Source: an uncultured Atopobiaceae bacterium (GTDB lineage Bacteria; Actinomycetota; Coriobacteriia; Coriobacteriales; Atopobiaceae). Taken from it: a DNA stretch of 7,593 bases. The DNA lies in the NCBI GenBank assembly GCA_900770865.1, contig CAAGLU010000288.1, positions 1 to 7,593 on the forward strand, given 5' to 3'. The notes under the pieces were generated by a model. It saw only the letters and a program-made list of their open reading frames with translations. It did not search any database and was not told the DNA's origin. This document shows positions 1-6,581 of the stretch, piece by piece; positions within the stretch are counted from its first letter, which is position 1; every line of letters begins with the position of its first letter. Both the position numbers and the translations under genes were made by a program.

Positions 1-93
1 GCGCATTGGCAACACCAGGTTAGGGGTCGTGAGGGGGCGCGATGGCTGTTTTTCGTTGACTGGGATTGGCTAAATTGTTCCGACTATTTGTGG
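1..93. other. Non-coding left edge, possible remnant of an inserted element
   Basis: No ORF of credible length or composition is present. The stretch lies downstream of the minus-strand c-di-GMP gene. It contains the octamer TGGCTAAA at 67-74 and again at 91-98, the second copy reaching into the gene and providing its TAG stop on the minus strand. The local sequence is more AT-rich than the flanking gene from about 46 to 98. The sequence does not continue the GGDEF reading frame. It is therefore probably foreign to the gene, for example the end of an insertion sequence or a deletion junction. I cannot identify the element from the bases available. Confidence 0.35.
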
Positions 94-98
94 CTAAA
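67..98. repeat. Direct repeat TGGCTAAA x2, 24-base period
   Basis: TGGCTAAA occurs at 67-74 and 91-98 in the same orientation. Read on the minus strand the right copy is TTTAGCCA, and its TAG ends the truncated GGDEF gene. Paired short repeats like this are found at transposon ends and in protein binding sites; which applies here cannot be decided from this sequence. Confidence 0.5.
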
Positions 99-3000
99 GT
101 CGCCCGGCGCTAACACCGACGCCTGTAAGCTGGTCGATCATGCTTTGCTTCTCCAGCTCATGCATGCTGTTCCTGTTGCGAATCATCACCGCAATGAAGT
201 CCGTCAGCACTGAGTACAACGTGCTGCCCGTCTGGAAGCTCTCCTCCGACGGGTTGATGACCAGCGTGAAGCCCTCTCGCTGATTCTGGAGCAGCAGCTG
301 TCCGGAAACGAAGCTCCGCACCCCATGAATACGGAACGAGAAGTCCGGGTGCTTTTTCTGGAACGCACCCATGTCACTGACCATGACCATCCGCTCGGAG
401 ACAAACTCGGTGTACAGCGCTCGCAGCTCAGTTCTCGGAATGCTCTGCAGTTCCTCTTTCAGCGGGACAAGACCGGGAGCCGCCCATTCGAAGGTCGCGC
501 TGACGGTATTGTCGTCCCGCTCCTCGAAGATGAGGAACCGTTCGGGCCGCATGTTCCCGATTATGCTCGAGATGGTCTTCTCGATCCCCCTTTCGGGGTC
601 GGCCTCCTGAATTCCCCGAGAGATTGCCTCGTACGTGCGCATTTCCTGATAGAGCAGTCCACGATCCTTCGCCAGCGTATCGAGGTACTCGTTCAGGTTG
701 AAGGCAAAGGTCACCTTAATCGTGCGTTTGTCCCATGTCGTCAGGAACGAGCGGACGATCAGGCTCTCTCCGGTCTTGTGGTTCATGTGGGACCCACAAA
801 GCGCACGGTCCATGCGCAGCATCATGTTCGGGCAGTCCCTGCAGGGCGCATCGAAGCCTTCCAGCACCCTATGGCAGAAAAGCCCCTCAAGGCTGCAGTC
901 CTGATCGACCCTGATGTCCCTCCGAGCGGCTTTGTTCAAATAGATAAGCTCGTACGTCTTGGGGTCGCTGATAACCACGCGCTCCGGCAAGTTGTCCAGC
1001 ATCTCTCGCCGAACAAACAGGCGGTCGTCCGTATAGGGCTTATCCCCATAAGCCTCCTTTTCCGCGCTGCTCAGCCTTCTCATTAGGAGCTGGAGCATCT
1101 CGTCAAGGCTCATCACCTCAGAGCCGTACGCAAACGAATGCGTGAGCGCGGGAACCGTCTGGAGGTCCAAGCGCCTCCACAGTTGTGAGAGGATTCCTCC
1201 GACCTGCGTCAGCCATTCCTCGATCTTCCCGGCGTTCTCCCGCTGGCTAAAGCAGAGGAAGCAGCTGAGTCCGATTCGCGCAACGGCCCACCCTGGAGTC
1301 AGTGTCCTCTTAATCGAGGCAGACAGCTCAGTAAGAATAACGTCCGCACTATCGGAGCTGTCCCGCATCACATCGGCAAAGGCGGGGACGTCTACGAGCA
1401 ACCCAACGTAGTCTAGCTTTCTCAACCGATACTGGTCGGCATACAGCAGGCCGGCTTCCATCGCTCCCCGAAAGCTGAGAAGCCCCGTCTCGCGGTCGAC
1501 AAGCCCCAGACGGTATTCCTCGTCGTCACCGCTCGGCCCTTGGGCACTGACCATGTCCAGCGTTCCGGCAATCTCCTTCTCCAGATACCAGGGCACGTGC
1601 GTGATCCGCACGTCACGGAGTCTCCCGCCCGACAGCGCGATCTCCTCCACCACAGAAGCACGCTTCCCGTCACCCGCCTGGTCTCCCTCCGGCAGGCCAG
1701 GTTCGATTGGACTTATCGGGTCAAGGTGGCAGCCGATCTCCCCTGTCGTTTTCCCCAGGAACCCGGCAGTGTCGTGGAACCCTTCCTTCTCAGCGAGGTC
1801 CTTGCTCGCACCGAGGATCCTCCCGTCCTTATCCCTCCAGTAAAACGCATACGGAGAGTACATGCAGAGCGCACGAAACAAGCTGCTCTCCATCAAGGTC
1901 TCCGGCCGGACGGTGCCAGTCCCAAGAACCCCGAAAGACCGGCAAAATGCGGGGAGGAGCTTATCCCGATCGCCCTTCCTTTCCCAGATGTCCTCTCGTT
2001 CGCTGAGCAGTATGTTCTTCTTCGCGCTCTTATAGACCACGAGCGCCTCGAACACCGTCCACCGGTAGGTGCCGTCCTCCCTCCGGATTCGCGCGAGCTC
2101 TCCCAGTGGGGCGCCCTTCCCAACCTCGGCGCTAGCCTCCACGTTCTCGGGGCTTACAAAGGCCAGGAAGCGCGCCCTGTCATCTGGGTACACCAGGTTC
2201 TCGACGTAATAGCCGATAAACCCCTGGGCATCTTGGGGAACATCCCGGTGGTTTAGTTCCGGATGGTTGGAGCGAAGAATCCTGACCTCGTCCTTCCCGC
2301 GGTCAATCAAATAGAAGCCTTCGTAGAGCTGGAACGTATTGCGCAGCGTGCTGTCAAGCGTCTTCGCGTCTTGGACCGCCGAGTCGTTGCTGATGTTGAA
2401 GAGGTGCGCCTCGCCGACCCAGTTCTTCTCGTCCCCGGCAATCCAACGGACGCTCACGCGCATGTACTGGCCATTGTCCGCATACGTCAGGGTCTCTCGC
2501 GACCTTGACCGCAGGGCTCTCGTCAGGAGCTGCTGGAACCTGCCGCGGAACGGATACCCCTCTGCCCCGAGGTTGGCGTTTGCCTCGGCCATGTCCTGCG
2601 TGTCTGTGGTCCTCAGCTCCCTCTTGTAGGCGTCGTTCTCGATGAGGAGCGTGATGTTCGTACCGTCAAATCTGAAGAGAGCCGTAGGTACATCGGAGAC
2701 CACGTTGACGCTCTCTGCGGCGCCCATCAGGTGGGCCTCGTCCGGCGTCTCCATGAGAAGCCCCCTGCGATGCATGAGGGAGAGCGTGTCTTCGTACATC
2801 ATGGGGCGTCCGTAGTAGTAGCCCTGAATCCGTCCGCACCCGAGCTTCTTCAGGAAGGACACCTGCTCCTGCGTCTCCACGCCCTCTGCCAGCGACTGCA
2901 CGCCAAGCATCCTGGCCATTGTCACAACCGAAGTGATGATCTGGCGGCTTCTGTCGTCAAAGTGGCTGAAGAAGCCCATGTCGATCTTGATCACGTCGAA

Positions 3001-4416
3001 GTGGTAGTTGTGCAGCATGCTCAGCGAGGAGTACTCGCTTCCAAAGTCGTCCATCCACACCTGGTAGCCCGCTTGCTGGAACTCGCGAACGGTCCTGGCC
3101 ATGTTCATGTGGTTTCGGATCATGACGCGCTCGGTGATCTCGAAGAAAAGGACGGTCTTCGGGATCTGGTAGCGCCTCACCGTCCTCTCTATGGTGTCGA
3201 GCGGGTTCGACACGTCAAAGTCATAGGCCGAGAGGTTCATGGACACAGGTACCAGAGGCAGCCCGTTGTCCAACCGGTCCTGGAGCAGGCGAGCCACCTG
3301 CTCCAGGACATACCCGTCAAGACGGTTGATGAGTTGGGCCTCCTCCAGCACCGGTATGAAGACGTTGGGGTAAATCATGCCGAGCGTGGGGTCTTCCCAG
3401 CGGGCGAGCGCCTCGAAGCCGCTCAGCTTCCCCGTCAGGGTGCGAATAACCGGCTGGAAGTAGACCTTGATGTAGTGCTTCTCCAGCGCCTCGTTGAAAT
3501 GGCGCAGTACATACGTCTTGTTTGCGAGGGACTCCCCCATCGATGGCTGATAGACGGCTACGCTCTGGTTGCCGTCCGGCTTAATGCTGTCGCAGGCAAT
3601 CTTCGCCGCGTCGAATCCGTGCCGCAGGTCCTCCATCGTATCCGTTTCCGATGGCAGGTAGATACCAATCTTGAGCTGGATTCCGTCGTCGTTGATGTAT
3701 CGGTTCACCTCGTTGCAGACTCGCTCGAGCTTTGCCTCGAGGTCCGCCGAGGGCAAGAGCGCGACAAAGTGATCGGCCGTCAGGTGGCCCACCAATTGGC
3801 CCGGGAAGCATCCGGTGATGGTGTCGGCAATCCTCTTAAGACACTGGTCTCCCTGGTGCATGCCGTACAGGCGGTTGTATTCCTTGAAGCTGGTGAGGTC
3901 GAAGCAGACCGGGCACAGGGCGCGCACCGCAGGCTGAGACATGCGCTTCTCGGCCTGGTGAACCGCCTCCTCGAAGAAGTCGTGCATGCCGAGCACGCCC
4001 GTGTTCTCGTTGCCTTTGAGGTCGCTTGCAATCTGCTCCGCCGAGAAGATCATGAGCACGTAGGCCCGCCCGACTGGAGTGTCCTTGAGCGAGCCCACAC
4101 CTTGCGCCTTACGGAAATGCCCGGCCTTTGTCCGATAGTGGAACGAGAAGGGGAAATGCTCGGGGTGCTCGCCGGCAATCTCTACGAGAGGTCTGTAGTC
4201 CTCCTCTTCCATCAGGTTCCGATAGGAAGAGGAGAAGGTCCGCAGGAAGTCCTGCGCGTTCTCGCACTCGTAGAGCGAGGCCATCTTCTGGTTCGCGAAG
4301 ACGATCTGCTCCGTTCCATCCGCGAGGACGAAGCAAATCCCTCCATTGAGCAGGTCATAGTACTGCTGGAGCTGCGCCTGGACGTTACCCTCTTGCATGC
4401 CCGGGGTACTCGTCAT
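94..4416 (-). CDS. Multi-PAS/GAF c-di-GMP phosphodiesterase (EAL) with degenerate GGDEF domains, C-terminally truncated
   Basis: Predicted cytoplasmic c-di-GMP hydrolase with many sensor domains and no obvious membrane segment. Domain order by residue: PAS about 15-128; degenerate GGDEF about 140-295, with TADHF (213-217) where the GGDEF signature should be; EAL about 303-553; PAS-like regions about 572-685, 695-815 and 845-955; second degenerate GGDEF about 968-1125 (opening DRETGLL, signature site reads IGLSCFL); PAS with a Cys cluster about 1132-1248; GAF-like about 1262-1412. The EAL domain keeps the expected acid, Asn, Lys and Gln positions: E335 (FEALARW), N394, E426, D456/D457 (DDFG), K477, E511 and Q531, so phosphodiesterase activity is likely. 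Neither internal GGDEF should make c-di-GMP. The last ten residues begin a third GGDEF (IDQLTGVG), then turn to unrelated VSAGRL and stop, so roughly 150 residues appear lost. The start has a weak, close ribosome site (GGTGGAG, ending two bases before ATG). Confidence 0.93.
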   Translation of the reverse strand: MTSTPGMQEGNVQAQLQQYYDLLNGGICFVLADGTEQIVFANQKMASLYECENAQDFLRTFSSSYRNLMEEEDYRPLVEIAGEHPEHFPFSFHYRTKAGHFRKAQGVGSLKDTPVGRAYVLMIFSAEQIASDLKGNENTGVLGMHDFFEEAVHQAEKRMSQPAVRALCPVCFDLTSFKEYNRLYGMHQGDQCLKRIADTITGCFPGQLVGHLTADHFVALLPSADLEAKLERVCNEVNRYINDDGIQLKIGIYLPSETDTMEDLRHGFDAAKIACDSIKPDGNQSVAVYQPSMGESLANKTYVLRHFNEALEKHYIKVYFQPVIRTLTGKLSGFEALARWEDPTLGMIYPNVFIPVLEEAQLINRLDGYVLEQVARLLQDRLDNGLPLVPVSMNLSAYDFDVSNPLDTIERTVRRYQIPKTVLFFEITERVMIRNHMNMARTVREFQQAGYQVWMDDFGSEYSSLSMLHNYHFDVIKIDMGFFSHFDDRSRQIITSVVTMARMLGVQSLAEGVETQEQVSFLKKLGCGRIQGYYYGRPMMYEDTLSLMHRRGLLMETPDEAHLMGAAESVNVVSDVPTALFRFDGTNITLLIENDAYKRELRTTDTQDMAEANANLGAEGYPFRGRFQQLLTRALRSRSRETLTYADNGQYMRVSVRWIAGDEKNWVGEAHLFNISNDSAVQDAKTLDSTLRNTFQLYEGFYLIDRGKDEVRILRSNHPELNHRDVPQDAQGFIGYYVENLVYPDDRARFLAFVSPENVEASAEVGKGAPLGELARIRREDGTYRWTVFEALVVYKSAKKNILLSEREDIWERKGDRDKLLPAFCRSFGVLGTGTVRPETLMESSLFRALCMYSPYAFYWRDKDGRILGASKDLAEKEGFHDTAGFLGKTTGEIGCHLDPISPIEPGLPEGDQAGDGKRASVVEEIALSGGRLRDVRITHVPWYLEKEIAGTLDMVSAQGPSGDDEEYRLGLVDRETGLLSFRGAMEAGLLYADQYRLRKLDYVGLLVDVPAFADVMRDSSDSADVILTELSASIKRTLTPGWAVARIGLSCFLCFSQRENAGKIEEWLTQVGGILSQLWRRLDLQTVPALTHSFAYGSEVMSLDEMLQLLMRRLSSAEKEAYGDKPYTDDRLFVRREMLDNLPERVVISDPKTYELIYLNKAARRDIRVDQDCSLEGLFCHRVLEGFDAPCRDCPNMMLRMDRALCGSHMNHKTGESLIVRSFLTTWDKRTIKVTFAFNLNEYLDTLAKDRGLLYQEMRTYEAISRGIQEADPERGIEKTISSIIGNMRPERFLIFEERDDNTVSATFEWAAPGLVPLKEELQSIPRTELRALYTEFVSERMVMVSDMGAFQKKHPDFSFRIHGVRSFVSGQLLLQNQREGFTLVINPSEESFQTGSTLYSVLTDFIAVMIRNRNSMHELEKQSMIDQLTGVGVSAGRL

Positions 4417-4472
4417 CTCTCCACCACGCCCTTATCGTCTTGCCGATGCCTCCAGATTCAGAAACCTGCCAT

Positions 4473-4501
4473 ATATTACTTCGCTATCGGGCGTCTACGA
4501 A
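4473..4501 (-). promoter_or_regulatory. Candidate promoter of the EAL/GGDEF gene
   Basis: On the minus strand TAATAT (4478-4473) lies 17 bases after TTCGTA (4501-4496), about 60 bases ahead of the ATG at 4416. The match to a sigma-A promoter is only moderate (4/6 and 3/6), but this is the AT-rich patch in the leader. I looked for a c-di-GMP riboswitch in the leader and saw none. Confidence 0.3.
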
Positions 4502-4574
4502 CAAGATGCGATACGTTTTGGCGGATGTTTAAACAAATAGCCGTGGGCGATGGCGAATGCTCGTGGCTTGCGGG

Positions 4575-4651
4575 CACACGGCGGCCAGCTTGCGGCGGCC
4601 TCCCGGCGGCCGGCTGGCAGCCACACTGCGGGCGGCTTGCGGCGACCTCCC
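4575..4651. repeat. GC-rich imperfect direct repeat, 30-base units 47 bases apart
   Basis: Units at 4575-4604 and 4622-4651 match at 26 of 30 positions by hand count; both begin CACAC and end CCTCCC and share GCTTGCGGCG. The heptamer GGCGGCC also occurs at 4580, 4594 and 4605. GCCAGC (4584-4589) and GCTGGC (4613-4618) can pair around the first unit. The second unit runs into the left edge of the palindromic element, suggesting local duplication of that edge. Confidence 0.7.
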
Positions 4652-4740
4652 CTACCACGGCCGAATTTCGCACGGCTGAGCTCGCGAGAAAGACCAACTG
4701 GGCTTTTCTCGGCGAGAAACTCAGCCGTGCGTAATTCCCG
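4645..4740 (+). repeat. Palindromic dispersed repeat element, copy 1
   Basis: About 96 bases, matching copy 2 (6582-6676) at about 85 positions with one single-base gap by hand alignment. The core is a long near-palindrome: arms 4663-4680 and 4720-4737 pair over 18 bases with one T/T mismatch, including CGCACGGCTGAG against CTCAGCCGTGCG. An inner stem GAGAAA (4686-4691) / TTTCTC (4705-4710) surrounds the central ACCAACTGGG, and CTCGCGAG (4681-4688) is itself a palindrome. There is no T run after the stem on either strand, so it is not a canonical terminator. The form suits a REP/BIME-like or MITE-like chromosomal repeat. Orientation is assigned to match copy 2. Confidence 0.85.
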
Positions 4741-4818
4741 GACAGAGCCGTGCCCCGGAACCATCCGCTCACCGAAGGTGAATCCGCGAGCCCAGCGCAG
4801 CCTCGCGTACCCGCGCCA

Positions 4819-5787
4819 TTACCCTACCGGAAGGTACGTGTCGAGGTACTTCTCGACCGCTGCCATGTACTGTCCAAAGAGGTCGTCGTCGTTCTGAAGC
4901 CCGTGGCCGGAGTGGGGCAGGACGATGTACTCGTGGTCGACCCCGGCGTCGGTCAGCGCCGCGTCAAGCCGGACGGACGAGAGGAACGGCGCGACCTTGT
5001 CCTTCTCGCCATACGCCATGACCGTGGGAACCGACTCCGGGCTAACCCAGTCAACCGCGGAGACGTCCCGCACCTTCTCGAGGTACTCGCCGGACTCTAC
5101 CTCCTCGGCGGTGAGAGGAACGCCAGCCATGGTCCCAAGCAGGCCTGCAGCGGCGCCCGCATCCTTGTCCAGGCCATAGTTGGTCCAGTCTTCCCTGTTC
5201 ATGGACGCTGGACCCACCGCCTCGAAGACCATCCTCAACGTCACGGGCGCCGTTGCGCCGTCCCGGTACGCGTAGATGAGCGCCAGGCAGCCGCCTGCAG
5301 ACCCGCCTGCCACGGCCATCTGGTCGATCGTGTAGCCAAGCTCGGACGCGCGCTCGACCGCGATGGGCACCGCGTCGCGCACCTCCAGCGACTGGGATCG
5401 CACGCTCGCCTCGGGGTGCTCGTCCCCAAAGAGCGTGTAGTTGATCCCGCACGCAACGTAGCCCTTGGAGCAGAGCCACTGGAGCATCGACGCGTCGTCG
5501 GCCTTGTCACCCGAGGTGAAGCCGCCCGCGTGCAGATAGACCACAAGCCCGTAGCTCTTGCGCGACGCGTCCGTCGGCAGGTAGAGGTCGAGCTTGTTCG
5601 CCTCGCCGTCACCGTAAGGAATGTCGGAGACCTTCCGTCCCACGGAGTCACCCCAATCCACCTGGTATTGGTCCTTCCAAGCGGGACCAATGGCGAACTT
5701 CGACGCAACGCCAGCCGCAAACCCCAATAGAAGCGTCCCCGCGCCAGTGAGGACAAACGCCCTGCGACTCATCTGATCAAGCCTCAT
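4819..5787 (-). CDS. Secreted or membrane-tethered alpha/beta-hydrolase esterase with twin-arginine signal
   Basis: A 322-residue serine hydrolase of the BD-FAE/HSL-like carboxylesterase type; substrate unknown. The N terminus MSRRAFVL (residues 6-13) followed by a hydrophobic stretch to about residue 33 is a good Tat signal; no clear AxA cleavage site, so it may stay anchored. The catalytic set is complete: oxyanion motif HAGG (86-89), nucleophile S163 in GGSAGG, D263 in YGEKDK, and H295 in HSGHG. The frame is open further upstream to 6042, but the added 85 residues are Cys/Arg/Gly-rich and non-homologous in look. The start at 5787 has GGAGG nine bases before it and overlaps the stop of the small upstream ORF as ATGA. 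MSRR at 5772 is a possible alternative start. The gene is divergent from the TetR gene, which probably controls it. Confidence 0.9.
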   Translation of the reverse strand: MRLDQMSRRAFVLTGAGTLLLGFAAGVASKFAIGPAWKDQYQVDWGDSVGRKVSDIPYGDGEANKLDLYLPTDASRKSYGLVVYLHAGGFTSGDKADDASMLQWLCSKGYVACGINYTLFGDEHPEASVRSQSLEVRDAVPIAVERASELGYTIDQMAVAGGSAGGCLALIYAYRDGATAPVTLRMVFEAVGPASMNREDWTNYGLDKDAGAAAGLLGTMAGVPLTAEEVESGEYLEKVRDVSAVDWVSPESVPTVMAYGEKDKVAPFLSSVRLDAALTDAGVDHEYIVLPHSGHGLQNDDDLFGQYMAAVEKYLDTYLPVG

Positions 5788-5909
5788 AGGAAGTTGCCTC
5801 CAAACAGCGTTCCCCCGAGAAGCGCGTTGAGGGCAGCCCTCACCGCAAGCCTCCCCAGTACTACCCCAAGCGCCGCAAGCGCAACGAGGATCGCCGCCCT
5901 CTTGTTCAT
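5784..5909 (-). CDS. Small single-membrane-segment protein, translationally coupled to esterase
   Basis: A 41-codon ORF in a different frame from the esterase. It starts MNKRAAILVALAALGVVLG, giving a positively charged N end and a hydrophobic segment of about residues 5-19, then an Arg-containing amphipathic stretch (about 20-31) and a Gly-rich tail ending GGNFL. Its TGA shares bases with the esterase ATG (ATGA), which is the usual arrangement for translational coupling. The ribosome site is weak (GAAGG, ten bases before ATG). I do not recognise a family. It could be a membrane partner of the esterase, a leader peptide that tunes esterase translation, or a chance ORF. The sensible hydrophobicity pattern and exact overlap favour a real gene. 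Confidence 0.55.
   Translation of the reverse strand: MNKRAAILVALAALGVVLGRLAVRAALNALLGGTLFGGNFL
5797..5801 (-). promoter_or_regulatory. Ribosome binding site fixing the esterase start
   Basis: GGAGG on the minus strand, nine bases ahead of the ATG at 5787. It lies inside the last codons of the small upstream ORF. It decides against the longer reading frame that opens at 6042. Confidence 0.75.
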
Positions 5910-6019
5910 GGCCGCCCGCCCTTCTCGTCTTTACCAATCGATGTGACAAATGTACCATTGAGAAGACCGTCAGCATCGGCGATCGGAAAATGGCGCATTG
6001 AGGGGGCATCTGTACCACC
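5910..6019. promoter_or_regulatory. Divergent regulatory region between small ORF/esterase and tetR-type gene
   Basis: These 110 bases must hold both divergent promoters and probably the TetR-family operator. TGTACCA occurs at 5951-5957 and 6011-6017, and CATTGAG at 5956-5962 and 5996-6002. The first site sits in an imperfect palindrome centred on GTAC (CAAATG-TA-CCATTG, 10 of 14 symmetric). The second site lies three bases before the regulator's ATG, a position suited to autorepression. No clear -10/-35 pair stands out on either strand. Confidence 0.5.
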
Positions 6020-6526
6020 ATGGGAAACCGCGAACGCAACACTTACGTGATGGAGCGAATCACAAGGGCGACGCTGGGCCTCCTGGAGGACCACGAGCTC
6101 TCCGACATCTCGGTAAGCCAGATCTGCCAGACCGCGCAGGTGAGCCGCAACTCCTTCTACCGCAACTTCGAGAGTAGGGAGGACGTTCTCGCAAGGCACG
6201 TCTCGGCGCTGCTGGAGTCGTGGTCGGAGGCGTACCGGGGGCGCGCGACCGGCTCGAACGCCGAGATGTACGGGAGCCTCTTCGCCTTCCTCAAGAAGAA
6301 CGCCGGGCTGCTTCTCCTACTCAAGCGGCGCGGGCTCTTCCACCTCTTCGAGCGAGCGTTCATGGAGAACTGGGGGCCAAAGGCCGAGCTGGAGAACGTC
6401 GCTGCGTACACCGTTGCGTTTGTCTCCTACGGGACCTATGGCTGGATCGAGGAGTGGATAGCCCGTGGCATGCAGGAGTCCGCCGAGGAGATGACCGCGC
6501 TGCTCTCGAGCGTCGGGATGCCGTAG
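6020..6526 (+). CDS. TetR/AcrR-family transcriptional regulator
   Basis: A 168-residue TetR-type repressor; such proteins bind an operator as dimers and release it on ligand binding. The N-terminal three-helix DNA-binding domain spans about residues 10-60. Its helix-turn-helix covers about 30-50, with the characteristic ending VSRNSFYRNFESREDVL. The remaining about 110 residues are helical and probably bind the ligand; the C-terminal half is on the short side for the family. It is divergent from the small ORF/esterase operon across 110 bases, the standard layout for a local regulator of its neighbour. The start at 6020 has a purine-rich AGGGGG 13 bases upstream, which is a little far. ATG at 6050 would remove the first ten residues ahead of helix 1 and is less likely. 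Ligand and targets beyond the divergent genes are unknown. Confidence 0.9.
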   Translation: MGNRERNTYVMERITRATLGLLEDHELSDISVSQICQTAQVSRNSFYRNFESREDVLARHVSALLESWSEAYRGRATGSNAEMYGSLFAFLKKNAGLLLLLKRRGLFHLFERAFMENWGPKAELENVAAYTVAFVSYGTYGWIEEWIARGMQESAEEMTALLSSVGMP

Positions 6527-6538
6527 AGGCCGCAGGAC

Positions 6539-6563
6539 GCGCGGGGCGCGCGGGGCGCGCGGC
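6539..6563. repeat. GC-only tandem repeat, 9-base unit x 2.7
   Basis: GCGCGGGGC repeats at 6539-6547 and 6548-6556, then a partial third copy to 6563. It starts 12 bases after the TetR-gene stop codon. Such a run is prone to slippage. Confidence 0.7.
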
Positions 6564-6579
6564 CGGGAGAGAGCCCCGC
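6550..6579 (+). terminator. GC hairpin after tetR-type gene, possible terminator
   Basis: GCGGGGC (6550-6556) pairs perfectly with GCCCCGC (6573-6579) around a 16-base loop, 24 bases after the stop. No T run follows, so if it stops transcription it is not by the classical intrinsic mechanism. Confidence 0.3.
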
Positions 6580-6581
6580 TG

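Larger units (their letters stand above)
4417..4818. other. 400-base intergenic region
   Basis: This gap separates the start of the EAL gene from the end of the esterase gene (both minus strand). From left to right it holds the EAL gene leader and candidate promoter, an 8-base palindrome GTTTAAAC (4525-4532 area), a GC-rich 47-base-period tandem repeat (4575-4651), the palindromic dispersed element (4645-4740), and a small hairpin TCACC-GAA-GGTGA at 4769-4781 just past the esterase stop. ORFs that cross the region in either strand have repetitive, low-complexity translations made of the repeat sequence and no recognisable domain, so I call no gene here. Confidence 0.7.

Noticed and set aside
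325..1086. Plus-strand open frame of 253 codons
   Set aside because: Antisense to the GAF/PAS end of the c-di-GMP gene; no domain and no ribosome site.
4417..4472. c-di-GMP riboswitch in the leader of the EAL gene
   Set aside because: The leader is short, and I could not find the paired stems and tetraloop features of known c-di-GMP aptamers.
2731..4734. Plus-strand open frame of 667 codons
   Set aside because: It runs antisense to the EAL/GGDEF gene, whose domains and catalytic motifs are unmistakable. The translation is His/Val/Leu/Arg-rich with no domain, as expected for the reverse frame of GC-rich coding DNA.
4663..4737. Palindromic element as a classical Rho-independent terminator
   Set aside because: The stem is long, but no T run follows on either strand in either copy.
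4476..4772. Small minus-strand ORFs across the palindromic element, and the similar one at 6317-6634
   Set aside because: They share a peptide only because they read through the repeated element. The rest is low-complexity or antisense to the TetR gene, and no ribosome site or domain supports them.
4750..5730. Plus-strand open frame of 326 codons
   Set aside because: Antisense to the esterase gene, which has a complete catalytic set; no recognisable domain in this frame.
5788..6042. Upstream extension of the esterase to a 407-residue product
   Set aside because: The extension would cross the divergent regulatory region and overlap the TetR-gene start. Its translation is low-complexity, and the GGAGG site plus Tat motif support the start at 5787.
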